Positions 22,101 to 35,270 of a DNA stretch of 64,000 nt are shown here, one piece after another; within the stretch, counting starts at the first letter, position 1, and each line of letters begins with the position of its first letter. Location: positions 18,060,501 to 18,124,500 of the forward strand of contig JAMPIT010000258.1 of assembly GCA_026261815.1 (NCBI GenBank), read 5' to 3'. This stretch comes from Monarcha castaneiventris obscurior. Taxonomy: Eukaryota > Chordata > Aves > Passeriformes > Monarchidae. The position numbers and the translations under genes are program-made. The notes below the pieces were generated by a model that searched no databases, was not told the DNA's origin, and saw only the letters and a program-made list of their open reading frames with translations.

Positions 22101-25100
22101 TGTGGGTGGCACATTCCTGATGAAGTTTGTGTAGAGGCTTGAACAATGACTTTCTGTCTGTAAAAAGGGCTCAGTAGCATTTGATAGGAGAGCACATAGA
22201 AACACTGTATTTAGGCCTTCTGAAGAACTGGGACAATCCTGTAGTGCAAGCAGGGTGTATGCATGGCTCTGGACTGGGGATTGCATTGGGAGGCAGGAAA
22301 CTGGGTGGTTAATTCCCCGTGGTGCTTTGAACTCCTCCTCACTTGCAGCAGTGTCCGGTGGGTGTCAAATTCTATGTCTGGAGCTGAGTCTGGCAGGATT
22401 TCACTATGATGGTGCAGTTGTAAGTATTGTACAGAACACGTGGCTGAGCTTATCCTGACCCAGTGCATCTGGAAACACTTTCTTGCAGGAGTTCAGGATT
22501 TTCCTGGAGTGTCAGGTGGGAGTATGATTCTTGTTTTCAGAGAGAACTTTTGAAAAAATTGTGATTGGTGGAGAAGTTAACTCCAGCTGAGATGTTTTCT
22601 TTTTCTGTTACTCCTTCCAGTCAGATAACTAAATTGATTAAAAAGCTGTTTTTAAAACAGAGGATTACTCAGTCTTTTGTAGTTCCTTTTACAAGAAAAA
22701 CGTGCTCAATAGAAAGGAGTCTAAGGTTTGCAGTAGAGAGAGATAGCCCTGTAATCTTTGTGTCTGTGTGTGGGAAGTACTTGAAAATTGCCTCCTACGG
22801 ACAGATTAGTGAATTGTTGGTAGAGGAAAGTTTCTTAAAAATTATGCTTTGCATAAACTTTAAATTGCAGAAAACATCTACTTTCCTGTTATCTCCATTA
22901 TTTATGTACTATCTGAAACAAATGTCAGGCTGACACCTCACAAATTGTTTACTACTGATTCTCCTATTACTTTACAGATGTTCCAAAAGTTTTCACTCAG
23001 AAAATATCTAAAGATGAGGGCAGGTTTCATTCTGTAGCATCATTGTTTTGGCAGGTATGAAGAAAGTTGAGTGGGCTGATCACGTGCTTCCCATCTGTCA
23101 GCTCATCACTGTTAATAGGTGCTTGAAGGAAAATTGCAGTTATTTCACACAGCACTGGAAGCTGAAAGTTCAAATGTCAAGAAAAGATGGACATGGAAAT
23201 AACAGACTTTTTTATCTACAAAAGACATCCCTGTGCTGCCCTGCTGGGGGTAGTTATCTTTTGTGCATGTGTGATCTTGGTCTAATTTGGACTTGCTGAT
23301 GCTCACTGAAAAGGACATTACACTCAGTCTGGGCCTGTCTTCCTCGAGACCTTGAAATGCAGAGCTGGATTTTTCCAGTAGTGCTCAAGTCCCCCTAAAG
23401 GCTGACAGAGTACTACAGTGCACAGGTTTTCCTGATTCCTGGAACCATAGCTCATTCCTGAGTGCCAGCTATTGACACCTCTCTCTCAGCCACTGTGTTT
23501 ATTGCTGTTTCTTATCCACAGAAGTTAGGTACAGCAGCTTCACAGGAACAGGTCCATATATCCACCATGGATAAAAGTTCCTCCGAATGCAGGTTGGACT
23601 CTACACCTTTAGTGGTTTTAATGACTAAACCATAAAATTTCCTTCTCTTACTTGTCTGAAACCCATTCTAACAACCCAGTCAATCTGCCCACATCCGTGG
23701 CTTCCTGGGCTGCAATTTATCTCAGATGATAAATACAGAAAGCTGTGCTTAACCCGGATTAGAGGCATCCTGCAGTGTTGGAAACAGCTCAGTGCTTGCA
23801 GGTTTTGGTTCAGCATGTTACAGCATGAGAGTAGCATGGCTGAGCTGTTAAAATGGCCAGTTTGCCATTTGTAGTGCACCACTCAAATAAAACTTGTCTT
23901 GCTATTGATTGTTAACAGCAGCTAAGCAAGCTCTTCTGTGTGATTCATCTCCCCTAAATTTAGCTGCCTAAATATTAGACATCTCATCTGAACCAGTCAT
24001 CTACCGTGGTCTCAAAATTAGCCATCAGAGATAAGCAGCTCAGCACTACCTGTGTCAAGAGAGGTTTCTGGCAGAGATAGGGGGTTAAGCCATCTCTGGA
24101 GGTAACTGTTTTTCTCCACTCTTTCTGACTTAATTTAGTGACTTTTGACAGCAAGGCAAGGGAAGCATCTCTGCTCTGCTCTGTTTTTCAAAAGCATCCT
24201 TTCCATTTCAGCTACCAACATCCTTCCTTTTAATTATGAAAAAAATGTCTTTGTGTGTGAAGCACCAAGTTGGATTTGCTGCCATGATTTTAAGTTATTG
24301 CCTCTTATTTTCTTATTGTTTCTCCTGATTGTGAATTAGAATAATTTCCAAGGTTGGGTGAAAAAAAAATGTTTTCTATTCTTTATTTAAACACATTTTT
24401 TCCAGTAATCAATAGCATAACTGGAACTCTGGGTTTCAGTGCTTTCTCCTTAAAAGCATAGATCAGAGTATTGTGAAGCCATACATCTTCCCTGTCAAAC
24501 ATTTAATTTATTGTGCTGTTCATTTATAGCTTGAGACTAGAGAACTATTGGTTGACAAAAGAGGATGGATGACTCTTTTATTGAGTCCTTATACAGCTGG
24601 CAGAAGATAGCAAATGGAGGAAGGAGATGTGCAACACTCATTTCCAAACTTCTAATAAATCGTGGCTAGATCACAAGGGATTTATGCTAACTTAAATAAC
24701 TTTCCAAAGGATCAGGAGTTGACAATCATTTGTCTCCTTCACTGTGGTTAAACTTGAGCATCAGAAAGCAGGTTAAGAAGAAACTTTTCAAGTGGTACAC
24801 AACAGCTAATGTTGTGGATATAGACAAATAAACAGCATGATCCTTTTCTAACTCAGTTACGGATATTGCTTTATCCCTCTGAAGTTAAAGCAATATTAGC
24901 ATTTGAACAGTTCTTGTTTAGTGTTATTTATCCCATTATACATCAGTGCTCCCTTGCAAGTTAGGATTTTATGCTAGAGGCCAGGTGATTTCAGCACTTC
25001 TCTGGGGCTCAGTTGGTTGGTGTGTGCCCAGCAGGGTCATGCTGTGGGAATGCTTTGGAGCCCTTATGCTGCTGCTGCTGCCACCACAGAACTTCCTGGT

Positions 25101-28100
25101 GATGAGGCACTCAGCCTTTGCTGAGCCACTCCTGCAGTTCTCTTCCTTTGATCATTTTGATGTTCACAGAAATCTTACCATGGTAGAAAAACACAGAGGC
25201 TTATTGGTTTGAACTAATAATTTCCTGCAATTTAATATTTCTCTGGTTTTTTGCAGTATCAAGTTGTAGGTTTTATCTTGAGCTTTGGGGACATTTGTGA
25301 CTCTGCTCCATTGCTTTTTCTTACCATATCTGAACACATCTTTCTCTGTATCTCTAATGATGTTCCAGAAGAATTCGTTATTATTTCTTAACTATAATAT
25401 TTTCTTCTTGAGGAAAGTTCTGCTATAACATTTAAAATACATCTTTTATTTTAATGATCTCTTGACTGCATATTGTCAATGGGTATGAGCCATGCAATCT
25501 GAACTTCAATCTGCTTTGTTATCTAGTAGCAGTAGAAGTCTTATATCCTCCCTCTCAATCACTAGAGGGGAATGAATCCTATTTAGCCATAGCAATTAAA
25601 GAGATTGTGATTGGTTTCAAGTTAGAAGTCCTGATGGGTTGGTTGGAATAAAGAGCTGCATTCTACAATTCTCTAACTTTCCCAAATTCCTTGTTTCACT
25701 TTTCTTCAATAATCTTTTTATTTAGGTGTGTTAAAGCTAATACTGCAGTTTATACAGATGTGTGTAGAACATGTAAATCACTGGGTAGCTACTGGCAAAG
25801 AGGATTGCAGAAGCTATTGTGCTCATAGAAGCTAAACAGAGGTGAATGAGTGCATTCTATAATAATTCTCTTCAGAATTTCAAACAGTGTATATATGAAG
25901 GAAATGCAAGGAAAGTGTTATCTGAGCTTTTTAAAATGAGGTGAAATTCCTGCTTGCAACATCTTAATAAACATAAACAGGCTAAGACACATTTCTTTTA
26001 TCTGCACAAAAATGAATGGCATTTCAATCAATAAACACAATAGTGAAGAGTAAGTGCTTGTAAGTATGTAGCTGCAAATGTCAAATACAGTCAGTATTTA
26101 GAAATAAATTTAAAAACCTGGGATTAGTACATTTGTTTATTTTTTAGTAAAGTGTACTTGCATAGTAATCAACACTGACCATCAAATTAACATGCAGAAT
26201 TAATAATGTGTGGTTTATCTTTGAAACGAAGAATGCTTTTATATCACAACCTCATTATGAAAGAGTCAGCCTGGTAAAATCTTATAAAAAGGCTCATAAA
26301 TGGGAGATCACAGATCAAAATAATTACCTTTACTCCTATTATATTCAGAAAGGTTCCTGTGTAGAATAGGTAGAAGAAAGAGAAAGGAATGCGTGGATGT
26401 GATATGATGTAACAGAACTCCCCAGACTTGCATTCTACCCGCACATCTGACTACCTTTCAGGGAAAGTACTGGGCCAGACTTTGTTATTTAAAAGCTTTT
26501 AAATACCTTTTATTAAAAATATTATGCACAAAAGGAGGCGGCTATGGCACTTTTAAGAATTAACACTTGAAAATATCTGCCCATATACATCCCTGTGTGG
26601 AGCACTTCTGCCATCTTGTCTTAGGAAGCTATTTTACAGAAACAGGGTTTTCCAGCACAGATTTCTGTCTTCCAAGCTTCATGAAACCTCACCTATAGAT
26701 ACATTTGTAGAAACAAAGCTCCATCCTATTATCCAGAGGTAACATTTGAGTTTGTGGAAATGCTCTCTGAAAATATTTTCACACTTATTCCCCAAAGTCG
26801 GAGAAACTTACCCCACTAGTCTGTTCTCCATAGCTTTCTCAACAAAACAGCTTATAAAGCCATTTTTCTCCAGTAGTAGTCCTGACCCAAGCTAGCAGCT
26901 TTTCAGTGTCCAGTGAAGCAAAGTTTGAGGTGCGGACTCAAACTGGTGCCTTCTGGGGCTGTGCTGGTTTGTGCAGCACATGTCCTGTGGTGTTGGCTGA
27001 ATTTGTCTGTGGGGGCTTTGCTGGCACAGCCAAAGGGAGGCCTGGCAGCCCTGGGCACACGGGGCAGAGCCAGCAGTGCTGGGCTCCCATTCCTGCAGGC
27101 CAGCAGCCTCCTCCTCCTCTCTGCTGGGGCAGGGAGCTTCATTGTGAAATAATGCCTGTCTGGAGCAAGTACAGCAAGGAACTGATACCTTTACTCTTCA
27201 CCAGACCTTGACCAACCCACAGGGCTGTAGGCAGCACTCAGCGCAGGCTCAACGAGGGTTCCTGGTAATTAACATACTACAAATTAGTGCTGTAGGTAAG
27301 AAGTCTCTAAAGGGACAGGATGGTCTGCACTAGGTCCTTGTGAGGACTAGGTTTGCACACTCTGAACTCATTGATAAACATCATTGTAATAACTGTAGGT
27401 ATCCTGGACCTACCAGGACAATCTGAGGCTTGTACTATTCTGCATTTTATGAGACTTGGTGCGTTCAGTATCTTCACAAGGAAATTTAAGGGAAAAAAAA
27501 AAAGCACACCCCAGCTAGTTTACACAAGCATGTTTGCACCTTTTTTCCCCTCTTTTTGAAGAACTGTGTTGAGATAAAAAGATATGGTTGAGAGAAGATC
27601 TGTTAGAATTAATCTGCAATCATTGTAAACAACAGTAAAACTTCCAGTATTTCTACTTTCCCTTTTCTGTTCCTTTTATTCTCTCAATAAATAACAGACT
27701 TGTTCAATAAGTGAAATAGACTGCTTCAGTAGTCCATCATGGATTTTATTTTGGTTGTGCTTTTTATATCATGCTACTTTAAAAAATCCATTTTGTCAGG
27801 CTGTTTTTCATTTAAGCTTATTGCAAATTGTTTGTCCCAAGTACATCTTGCATTTAGTGCAATAGATACCACTGAGTTCTTGATGGCATGGGGAGATAAA
27901 ACATAGGATGGCTAGGTACTCAGCATTAGTTCCTGAAATTCCTGTTACAGCCTTCCCCACACTGCCTCCCTTTTAGCCAGCTTTACATGCATTCTCATAC
28001 CTTTTGCCACAAGGTAGAGTATAAAAACACTTCCCTGCTCTTAAATTTCCAAGATAAACACCAGGGAAAACACAGGAGGAGGTTTTGTTTAAAATAGCCT

Positions 28101-29347
28101 CAGCAGCATTGAGGCAACTGATGTTTTATTATGTTGCCTGGTGAACTCGTTATTTATCAAATGTATCCTAACTGCAGAAATATGCCTAAAAAAATAACTG
28201 TTCAATGATTAACACAGAGAAAACTTATAAGGGGTTCATTACCTTTTAGTAAAATTTCCTTGCTTGTCTTGTGTGTGAGCAAAAAATCTACCTTCATGTT
28301 CCTACCTATCTAAATATTTCATAGGCTCTCCTGCTGTACCCTTGCTGGTTTGATTTCCAATCTCCAGTTAGCATGCAGAGCCAGGTTTTTATCAAGTTCA
28401 AGAACTTACATGTTGCTTTGGTGTCACAGCCATTTCACTGAGTAGGTGAAAAAGCAAGTCTGTGTCCATACACCAGATACTGCACCCAGCCCTGAAATTT
28501 TAGCACATTGTTGTATGGAGTCTGAAGCACAAGAAACAAAATGACCCCCTCGAGACATTTTTTCACCAAGCCTTAATCACACAAAACAATCTTTCATTAT
28601 TATAACTTTTTTGTTATTAATATCTTACTTTCCTACCAAATACCCACTGTGATCTTTTTTGGTAAGTCAACATATTTGTCCCTCCCCAAGCAATACAAAA
28701 TAGTAAGAAAATAATATTTTCTGAAGGTAAGAGGAATGCTGAAGTTTGCTACATAAATTTAAAAGCTGTGTTGAATACATTTAGATTATTCACTTTTTGT
28801 TTAAATGGCTTTAGAGTTTTAAGGGGTGAGATGGATTGCACTTTGTTCCATTGCTGTCTTTTTGGTGCATCTTCACATAGGGATGTATTTGCCTTTTGGG
28901 AAGTTGACAGTGTAAGTGGCTGACAAACTAGCTAATAAATCTGAGGTTAATAGGGTTGTAGACAGCCAAGTACATAGGCGTAGGAAGGATCACCAGCCAC
29001 AGAATGCTGCACATCTAGAAGCTGTCAATACAGAGTATGAAAAATGCAAAGGACAAAGCAAAAGTAGAAGTTCCAGCTCATTTTTCTGCTTGCTGAAGCA
29101 ATCTCTCACATCAGCATATCCTGGTCCTCTAGGGAAGGCATGTGTTTAGGGTTTGATCTTGCTTCTACTCATGCCAGAAAAAAAGCCTCTTCTTTAACCC
29201 TAGGTGGACAGGATCAGATTGCTAATGATTGTCCCCCCAAAAAATAAAACCAGAAAAAGTAAAAATGCCTCAGGTTATACCAATATGACATGTCTTTGTA
29301 AGAAGTAGTACTCTCTACTTCTTGTGTAGAAATTAGTTTGAATTCAT
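19163..29347. other. Non-coding sequence, no recognised gene
   Basis: Mixed-composition intergenic DNA. Short frames up to about 122 codons overlap on both strands around 20.8-22.9 kb and look like chance frames in moderately GC-rich DNA. The stretch at 25.7-26.5 kb is AT-rich and homogeneous and may hold conserved non-coding sequence. A GC-richer patch lies at 26.9-27.15 kb. No repeats are recognised. Confidence 0.5.
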
Positions 29348-29962
29348 TTAGAGATATTGAGAGATGGGTATTAGAGTTTTAAAGCTGATTATTCTAGTTC
29401 TCCTAATTAGCGGACCAAATGTTTGATACAGCTGCTGTGCACTCATGGTATTGAGGACAGTTTCCATCTGGAGGAAAAAAAATCTTTTGAAGAAATTTTC
29501 TGTGCAGTAAATTAAATCCCTTGAAGTAGCTTGTGGCCAGAAATTTGAGTAAGTCAGCATGGGGCTCTTGGATTCAGCAGAGCTGCACTGATGGCTGTCA
29601 CCTGTGATTGTCATTGAATTATGCAATGGAACTCTCTTAATTCCTGAACACAAGTGTGAAATAGGAAAGGGTGAAAAGATGTTACCATTCCACCAAAACT
29701 CTTCAAGGAAATGACAATTGCTAAAGCTTTGCACCTTCAATAAACTCTCCACTTGTCTGAAGCCACCATAAAAATAGCTGGCTGGAGACTTAAAGGTGTG
29801 CACATCACAGAGCTGCCAGGGAAACCCTCCCTGCACTAGGCAGACTGCCAGGCTGCTCAGCTGGGTTCTTTGAAGGCACGATGCCCTGAAGGCTCCCTTT
29901 TTCCCCTCTTCTTCCCTGGGAGATGTCTCAGATGTTTTTTGATCACGGACAGACCTTGCCAA
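29348..29962 (-). other. Longest open frame of the intergenic region (204 codons), probably not a gene
   Basis: The frame begins MARSVRDQKTSETSP and ends LIPISQYL. It shows no domain, signal peptide or repeat that I recognise, no flanking exon-like structure, and an ordinary spread of amino acids. In a 64-kb window a chance frame of this size is not surprising. It could instead be an unannotated lineage-specific peptide, but nothing in the sequence supports that. Confidence 0.12.
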
Positions 29963-32900
29963 GGGGTTATCATTTCAAAGGGAGCCAGGATGCTGCACAC
30001 CAGCTGGTCTGGAGTAGCCCCCTGCCTCTGTTCTCCGAGGTGCTGTGGGCACCATCCCATCTCACGGCCTCCCACTTGTGGCAGAGCAGCAGCAGTTCCT
30101 GCTGGCAGCTGCTTATAGCTGGGGAATGCTTCCCACATGGCACAGAGAAGCAGGCAATGGGACCTGAGGCTGCTAAAAGGTAAGACCTGGGAGAGCTCTG
30201 CTCTGGCTGGGAGCTGCACCAGTGTTTCTCATGGGGTGGCCCCCTGGCCATGGCTATGGCACCATGAAGCCCATCCTCTGCACCTTCGTGTTGCAAGGCT
30301 GAACTGGTGCCCTGAGGTGGGATTTTATCTTTTCTAAATAACTTCTTTAATACATGCCAGCCACATAAGGCCACAAGTTCTTATATAAAAGTCTTGGTAA
30401 TTTAGAAGGGTGTTCTGCAGGAAGGTGCTTCTGGGAGGTGTCATGTAAACACGTGTAAGAACGAGCGAGTGGTTAAGTGCCAGTTTGGGGGGCCTGGGGT
30501 CTGACAGCAAATCTCGATTCAGGTGTTACCTGAAACAACACCCTCACCCAAAGTGGAAGTTCCTTGAGGAGGAAGCCTGGTACACTGAATCAAGTGCTTG
30601 GAGGTGCTGTTGACTATGGCAGGAGTCTTAGAAACCGTCTGAGATCAACTTACAGATGAATAAAATCAGGTGAAATTAAAGTCAGGCAAATAAGAAATGT
30701 GCTTGGAAGCCTTTCTCTCTGACACACAGGAAAAGGTGTGCTAATAAGCACAATGGTTGTATTTTCAATGAAAGTTGGTTTGATGCTTAAAGGGGAGATG
30801 GATAATTAAGACTTCATCTTCCAAAATATTAAATATTGATTTGTAGACATTTAGCAGCAGGCATAAAGCTCTTCTGAGAACTGGCTGTAACTATCTAAAA
30901 GATTATAAAAGATTTTACTTCTCCATGTAGAATTTAGCATTTATTTTTTTTATTTAAAATTTATGAAATGAGAGTAAAATAAATCAGGAGATAAACTTCT
31001 AGCTCTCTGAGTGTGTTTCAGTTCTGCTTTATTTGGCCTTGCAGAGTCAAAATGGATGGATGATTTTTTTTAAGGTTTGTATTGGCTTTTGGTTTATTGA
31101 AGTGTCAGGAGGTTTATAAGCTCTTCAACTCCAATTTTGATTGTTTTATCCAACTACTGTCACTTCTTATCAGTATTAAAGGCAGAAATCAAAAGCACGG
31201 GACCCGTGGGAAGTAGCGTTTCAAATGTACACTGCTGCTCTTTTTTGTCACTGTTCTGAACTCTGCTCCTGACAGCAAACCCACAATGAGATAAGGAGGC
31301 GAGTTTCATACTTCATTAATTCATTTGTGAATTAAACAAAGGTGTTTTTAGTTTGAGTGTGTAACTTCCCACCTGCCTCGTCCTTTCTTTATGACTTGTG
31401 AAAATTGCTGAAGTCCAGTATGTCCCACATCACCTAGGGCAGCTTTGCTCTAGGAGCCCATTTGTCTCCAGCCTTTTGCTAGTTCTATGTTGGGAATCAA
31501 CACAGTTTGGTTAAACAGGTGGAGAAAGAGTCTTGCAGCTCAGCTGTGTCTTGCAGATGTTTCCCCTGCCAAGAGGAAGTAACCCAGATTTATTAGCTGG
31601 GTTTGAGAGCTTAGTCCTGAGTGTGGCACTGGCTGCTCTGAGCAGAGTTAGCCACATGTTCAGCTCCCTGGAAGGCACTGGGCATGGGCCACCCACAGGA
31701 CGCTGCTGTGGTACCCAGGAGGCAGATGAGAAGTGGTTTGAAAACCATCTCTTTGCAAAAAGAAAGCACCCATAATAAAGGGGAAGGAAGAGTTAATTCT
31801 CACTAGGCAGTGTCTGGGTGGGTTATTATGAGGTGGGGTCTTCACAGCTGGGCTACAAAAATATCTTCACTGAGTAAAACTGCAGTATTTTTAACCATGC
31901 TTCACCGTGGTCCAATCTGTGTAGTAACAGCCAGTCTTGTAAATCAAAGACTTTGTTCATAGTAAAGCATTTGTGCAGTAACTTCTCTTTTTTTCCCTTT
32001 TTTTTTTTTTTTTGAGATATCTGTGCATTAGAAACTGACATGAATTTTCACAGTCATTTTGTTTGGGTTAACAAGTGTATTGAATTTAAGAAACTACATT
32101 TTCTCTGCTTTATTTGCAATAGTTTCAAGTTGATCGAATCTGTTTCAGAGTGTTCTCCATTTTATGCAAACTCACTTTAAATAAGTGTAAGCAAAATACG
32201 TTCATTTTACCACTGGATCAATTTATTAGGTTTTAAAAGTGCATTTCCACTCTACCATCGACAGCAGTAAAGGGAAGAAGGGAGGAGCAATGACAGAAAA
32301 TCTATTTGACAGAATAAATAGTTTCTTTGCACGTATGTATATAGGTGTGGGGGTTTATATGGGTAAAGTAATGGTGATGGCACTGAAGAAGCAGACATGT
32401 TTTAGCATTATAATGACAAATTGTAAAAGATGACACATGTTAAAAAAAATCAAGTCTCCAATAAACATCATCTTATTTCCTACCTTCACCAAACAGAAAA
32501 TTGACTGAGACAATAGAATCCAGCAAGTTAGAGTCCAAATTGAAACACTAAGTCATGTCTGCATGGCAAGTAAAAAGTAATTAAAAAAAGAGTCACCAGT
32601 TTTAGAGGAGGTAAAAGAGAGAGGCAACACAATTAGTAGTCAATACTTAAATCTTATTTAAACACTGCAATTGCAAAAAGTAGATATTTCAAAATAAGAT
32701 TTTTGCAGTGGCATAAAGCAGGGGGAAAAGACACTAGGGTGAAGGAAGCAAATCTGTACATTTGCACATTTCTAAGTAAGCATACAGACAAGATATTTTT
32801 GTGTCCTTGGGTGTTTATTGCATTCCTTACCTTCTTTGACCATCTCAGCTGGGCTATAGACCCAGGAGGGACATACCTTTTATGTTATTTTCATTTTGAC

Positions 32901-35245
32901 ATTTTTATGGTTAAATGTTGTGCAGACTTACATTTTTTCATGCTCAACTTTAGCCACTTGAGTCCCGAAGTCCTTTTATTTATCCTGTCATCTGTCATTG
33001 ATGTAACTGACTTCTGTGACAGTGTTGACAGAATTTATCTTAGAGTTTGCTGGATGGCACATTTCACAGAATCAAATATAAATAAAAGGGTCCATCACCT
33101 GGGGGATATGGGATTGGAAGTCAATGGGTGTTGAAGGTGCTTAGTTTCACAAAGACCTATTCAAGAACTCACACAATCCCGTCTTACAGATTTATCTCTT
33201 TATATATGACCATGTTCATATTCCCTTCAGGTCAGGTAGCAGTATGTTGTTCTTCTTTTTCCCTTTCCTAAGACCTGGCAGATAATCAAATATGTACCTG
33301 CATTTCTTTCTGACATTTCAGAAATGCTAAATATTGTATTCTGGTGATAATGCTTTCTGAAGAAGGAAGGAATGGCCCATTTAATAATGTATACTTCATT
33401 TACAGTTTGGAGTGTTAGCCAGCTACTTGTGATGATACTTCTTCCAGTCATAATACTGATATATGCAGAGTTCTAACTACATTTTTAAATAGAAAAACAA
33501 CTGAATGATACATTCAAAATAATTCATGGAGAGGAAATAGATGTATTTCAGCATGGGAGAATATTTATGCATTATTTAACAGCAATAATGTTTGAATTCA
33601 TACATTATGCAAATGCCATTATAATCAGGAAAATGAAAGAACTTGGACTGCTGCAACATCTTTAAATCTACCATTAGGTACTTATTTGTGCATATCATTT
33701 AATACTGCACAATGTTACACTATGTCACTTGAAGAGAGAAGTTATCAGAGACTAACAGGTTATAAAAAAGTAAAGCTGATGAATCCTGATTGCTACCTTG
33801 ATGCTAATGTCTATAAATTTATCAGCAAACAAGAGTAAAGGCTCTAATGGTAATTTACATAACCTTCTCTTCTGGAGATGAGTTGCTGTGGTTTTACACA
33901 CGGTTCCCATTTTGCGTTGTGATCCTCAGCCATCCCCACCCCCACATGACAGACCGGCACACAGCGTGGGCTGACTCTGCCAAATTGTATTTTCTAAATG
34001 TATCAGCAGCTCTGTTCCAAAACTATCAAAACCAGCAAGCCTGACCACATAAAACCAAAGCTGCTTCTGTTTCCTCTTATCTTCAAGACAAAACATTAAA
34101 AAAAAAAGAAAAAAAGAAAAAGAGAAAAAGCCTGTGGTTTGGAGATTCTCATGCTGGACTTAGAAGACTGTTCTCTCACAGTCAAAGGGGTGCATGGTGA
34201 TGAAGGGAGAGCTAGACTTTCCTCTCATAGTCAATGAGTGAATAAAATTTCTTCAGATTTACTCATATTGCAAAACTCTTCATTTGTAATAACTAATATT
34301 TCTGTTAATCATAAAAAGGAGAGCAAAGAGAACTGAAGAACAATTGTACTGGGAGAACGATCTATTTTCTTAACTCAGTCAACAAAGCTGCCCATCACTT
34401 GTCCAGGAGGTATTTACAGAAAGGGACAGCAGAGGGAAATTTTCATTCTGATTTCCATGTGTATTTGTTGTGTGGCAAGCAAAAAAAGAATTTACATGCA
34501 GATGCCATCAATCTGGCATGTCTCATAAACACTGTATTCCCCTAATAGCTCAGGAATTCAGAACAGAACTTGCAACTGGGTGGCATTTGGGCACAGTTTG
34601 GGTGCTCACCAATTTGAATCCAGTCCACAGCCTGGAATTTTCACTGTGATAGAGTCTTCCAGAAATGATTACTTTTTATGTCAGAGTGGATGCAGTAGTG
34701 CTTGCTCTTCCATCATAACGACTGCCAGGGCCTCTGCTATAAAATCCCTATTGCTAACAAGAAAACACAATTCAACCAATATATTGTGCTCCTGGCTAAG
34801 AACTGGCATGCAAGAATTCATCCTGGAGATTTTTATTTGCAGAGAATGATACTAATTTCTCAGAATGCAAAATAATGCATGAACTTCCTTTTGTTGAATA
34901 TTAACTACTTTTTTTTTTATGGCTGGTTGGGAAAAGAAAGGGATGTAGGATGCAGCAGGCAGCATGGGTGCAATAACGTGTGCCCACTCCAGTGCCAACT
35001 GGACATCACCAGCTGATGATGAGGAAGAGACAGGACTATCAAACTGGAGTCAATATGTCATGCAATGGCAAATCAATGAATGAGATACTAACTTTGGAGT
35101 GGTTATAATAATTAATGCAGACCTCCCTGTTTTACATGGTTTTGACAGTGCCAGCTGGATGCTGGTTGTACAAGAAGAAGGTGGGAGATGGTGATCACTG
35201 CTGTTATTTTATGGTGCTGTGGGACTGGCTGTTGGGTTTGTGCCT
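29963..35245. other. Non-coding sequence with simple A/T runs
   Basis: No gene is recognised. A T run of 16 lies at 31998-32013 and an A-rich (A/G) run at 34098-34130. AT-rich stretches at 32.5-32.7 and 33.4-33.8 kb look like candidate conserved non-coding DNA. The 143-codon frame at 32703-33134 is rich in Phe, Leu and His and resembles no protein. Confidence 0.5.
33480..33780. promoter_or_regulatory. Candidate conserved non-coding element
   Basis: About 300 bp of AT-rich, low-complexity-free sequence with homeodomain-like ATTA/TAAT cores and a perfect POU octamer ATGCAAAT at 33607-33614. The appearance is that of developmental enhancers in gene deserts. This is a visual judgement without any alignment. 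Confidence 0.25.
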
Positions 35246-35270
35246 AGGTGAACTGAAGGTAAGTTCACCT
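35246..35270. repeat. 9-bp perfect inverted repeat with nuclear-receptor-like half-sites
   Basis: AGGTGAACT (35246-35254) and AGTTCACCT (35262-35270) are exact reverse complements separated by 7 nt. The arms resemble AGGTCA-type half-sites. Confidence 0.55.

Noticed and set aside
34098..34130. A-rich run as a retroposed poly(A) tail
   Set aside because: It is interrupted by G and not preceded by any recognisable cDNA or poly(A) signal; treated as simple sequence.
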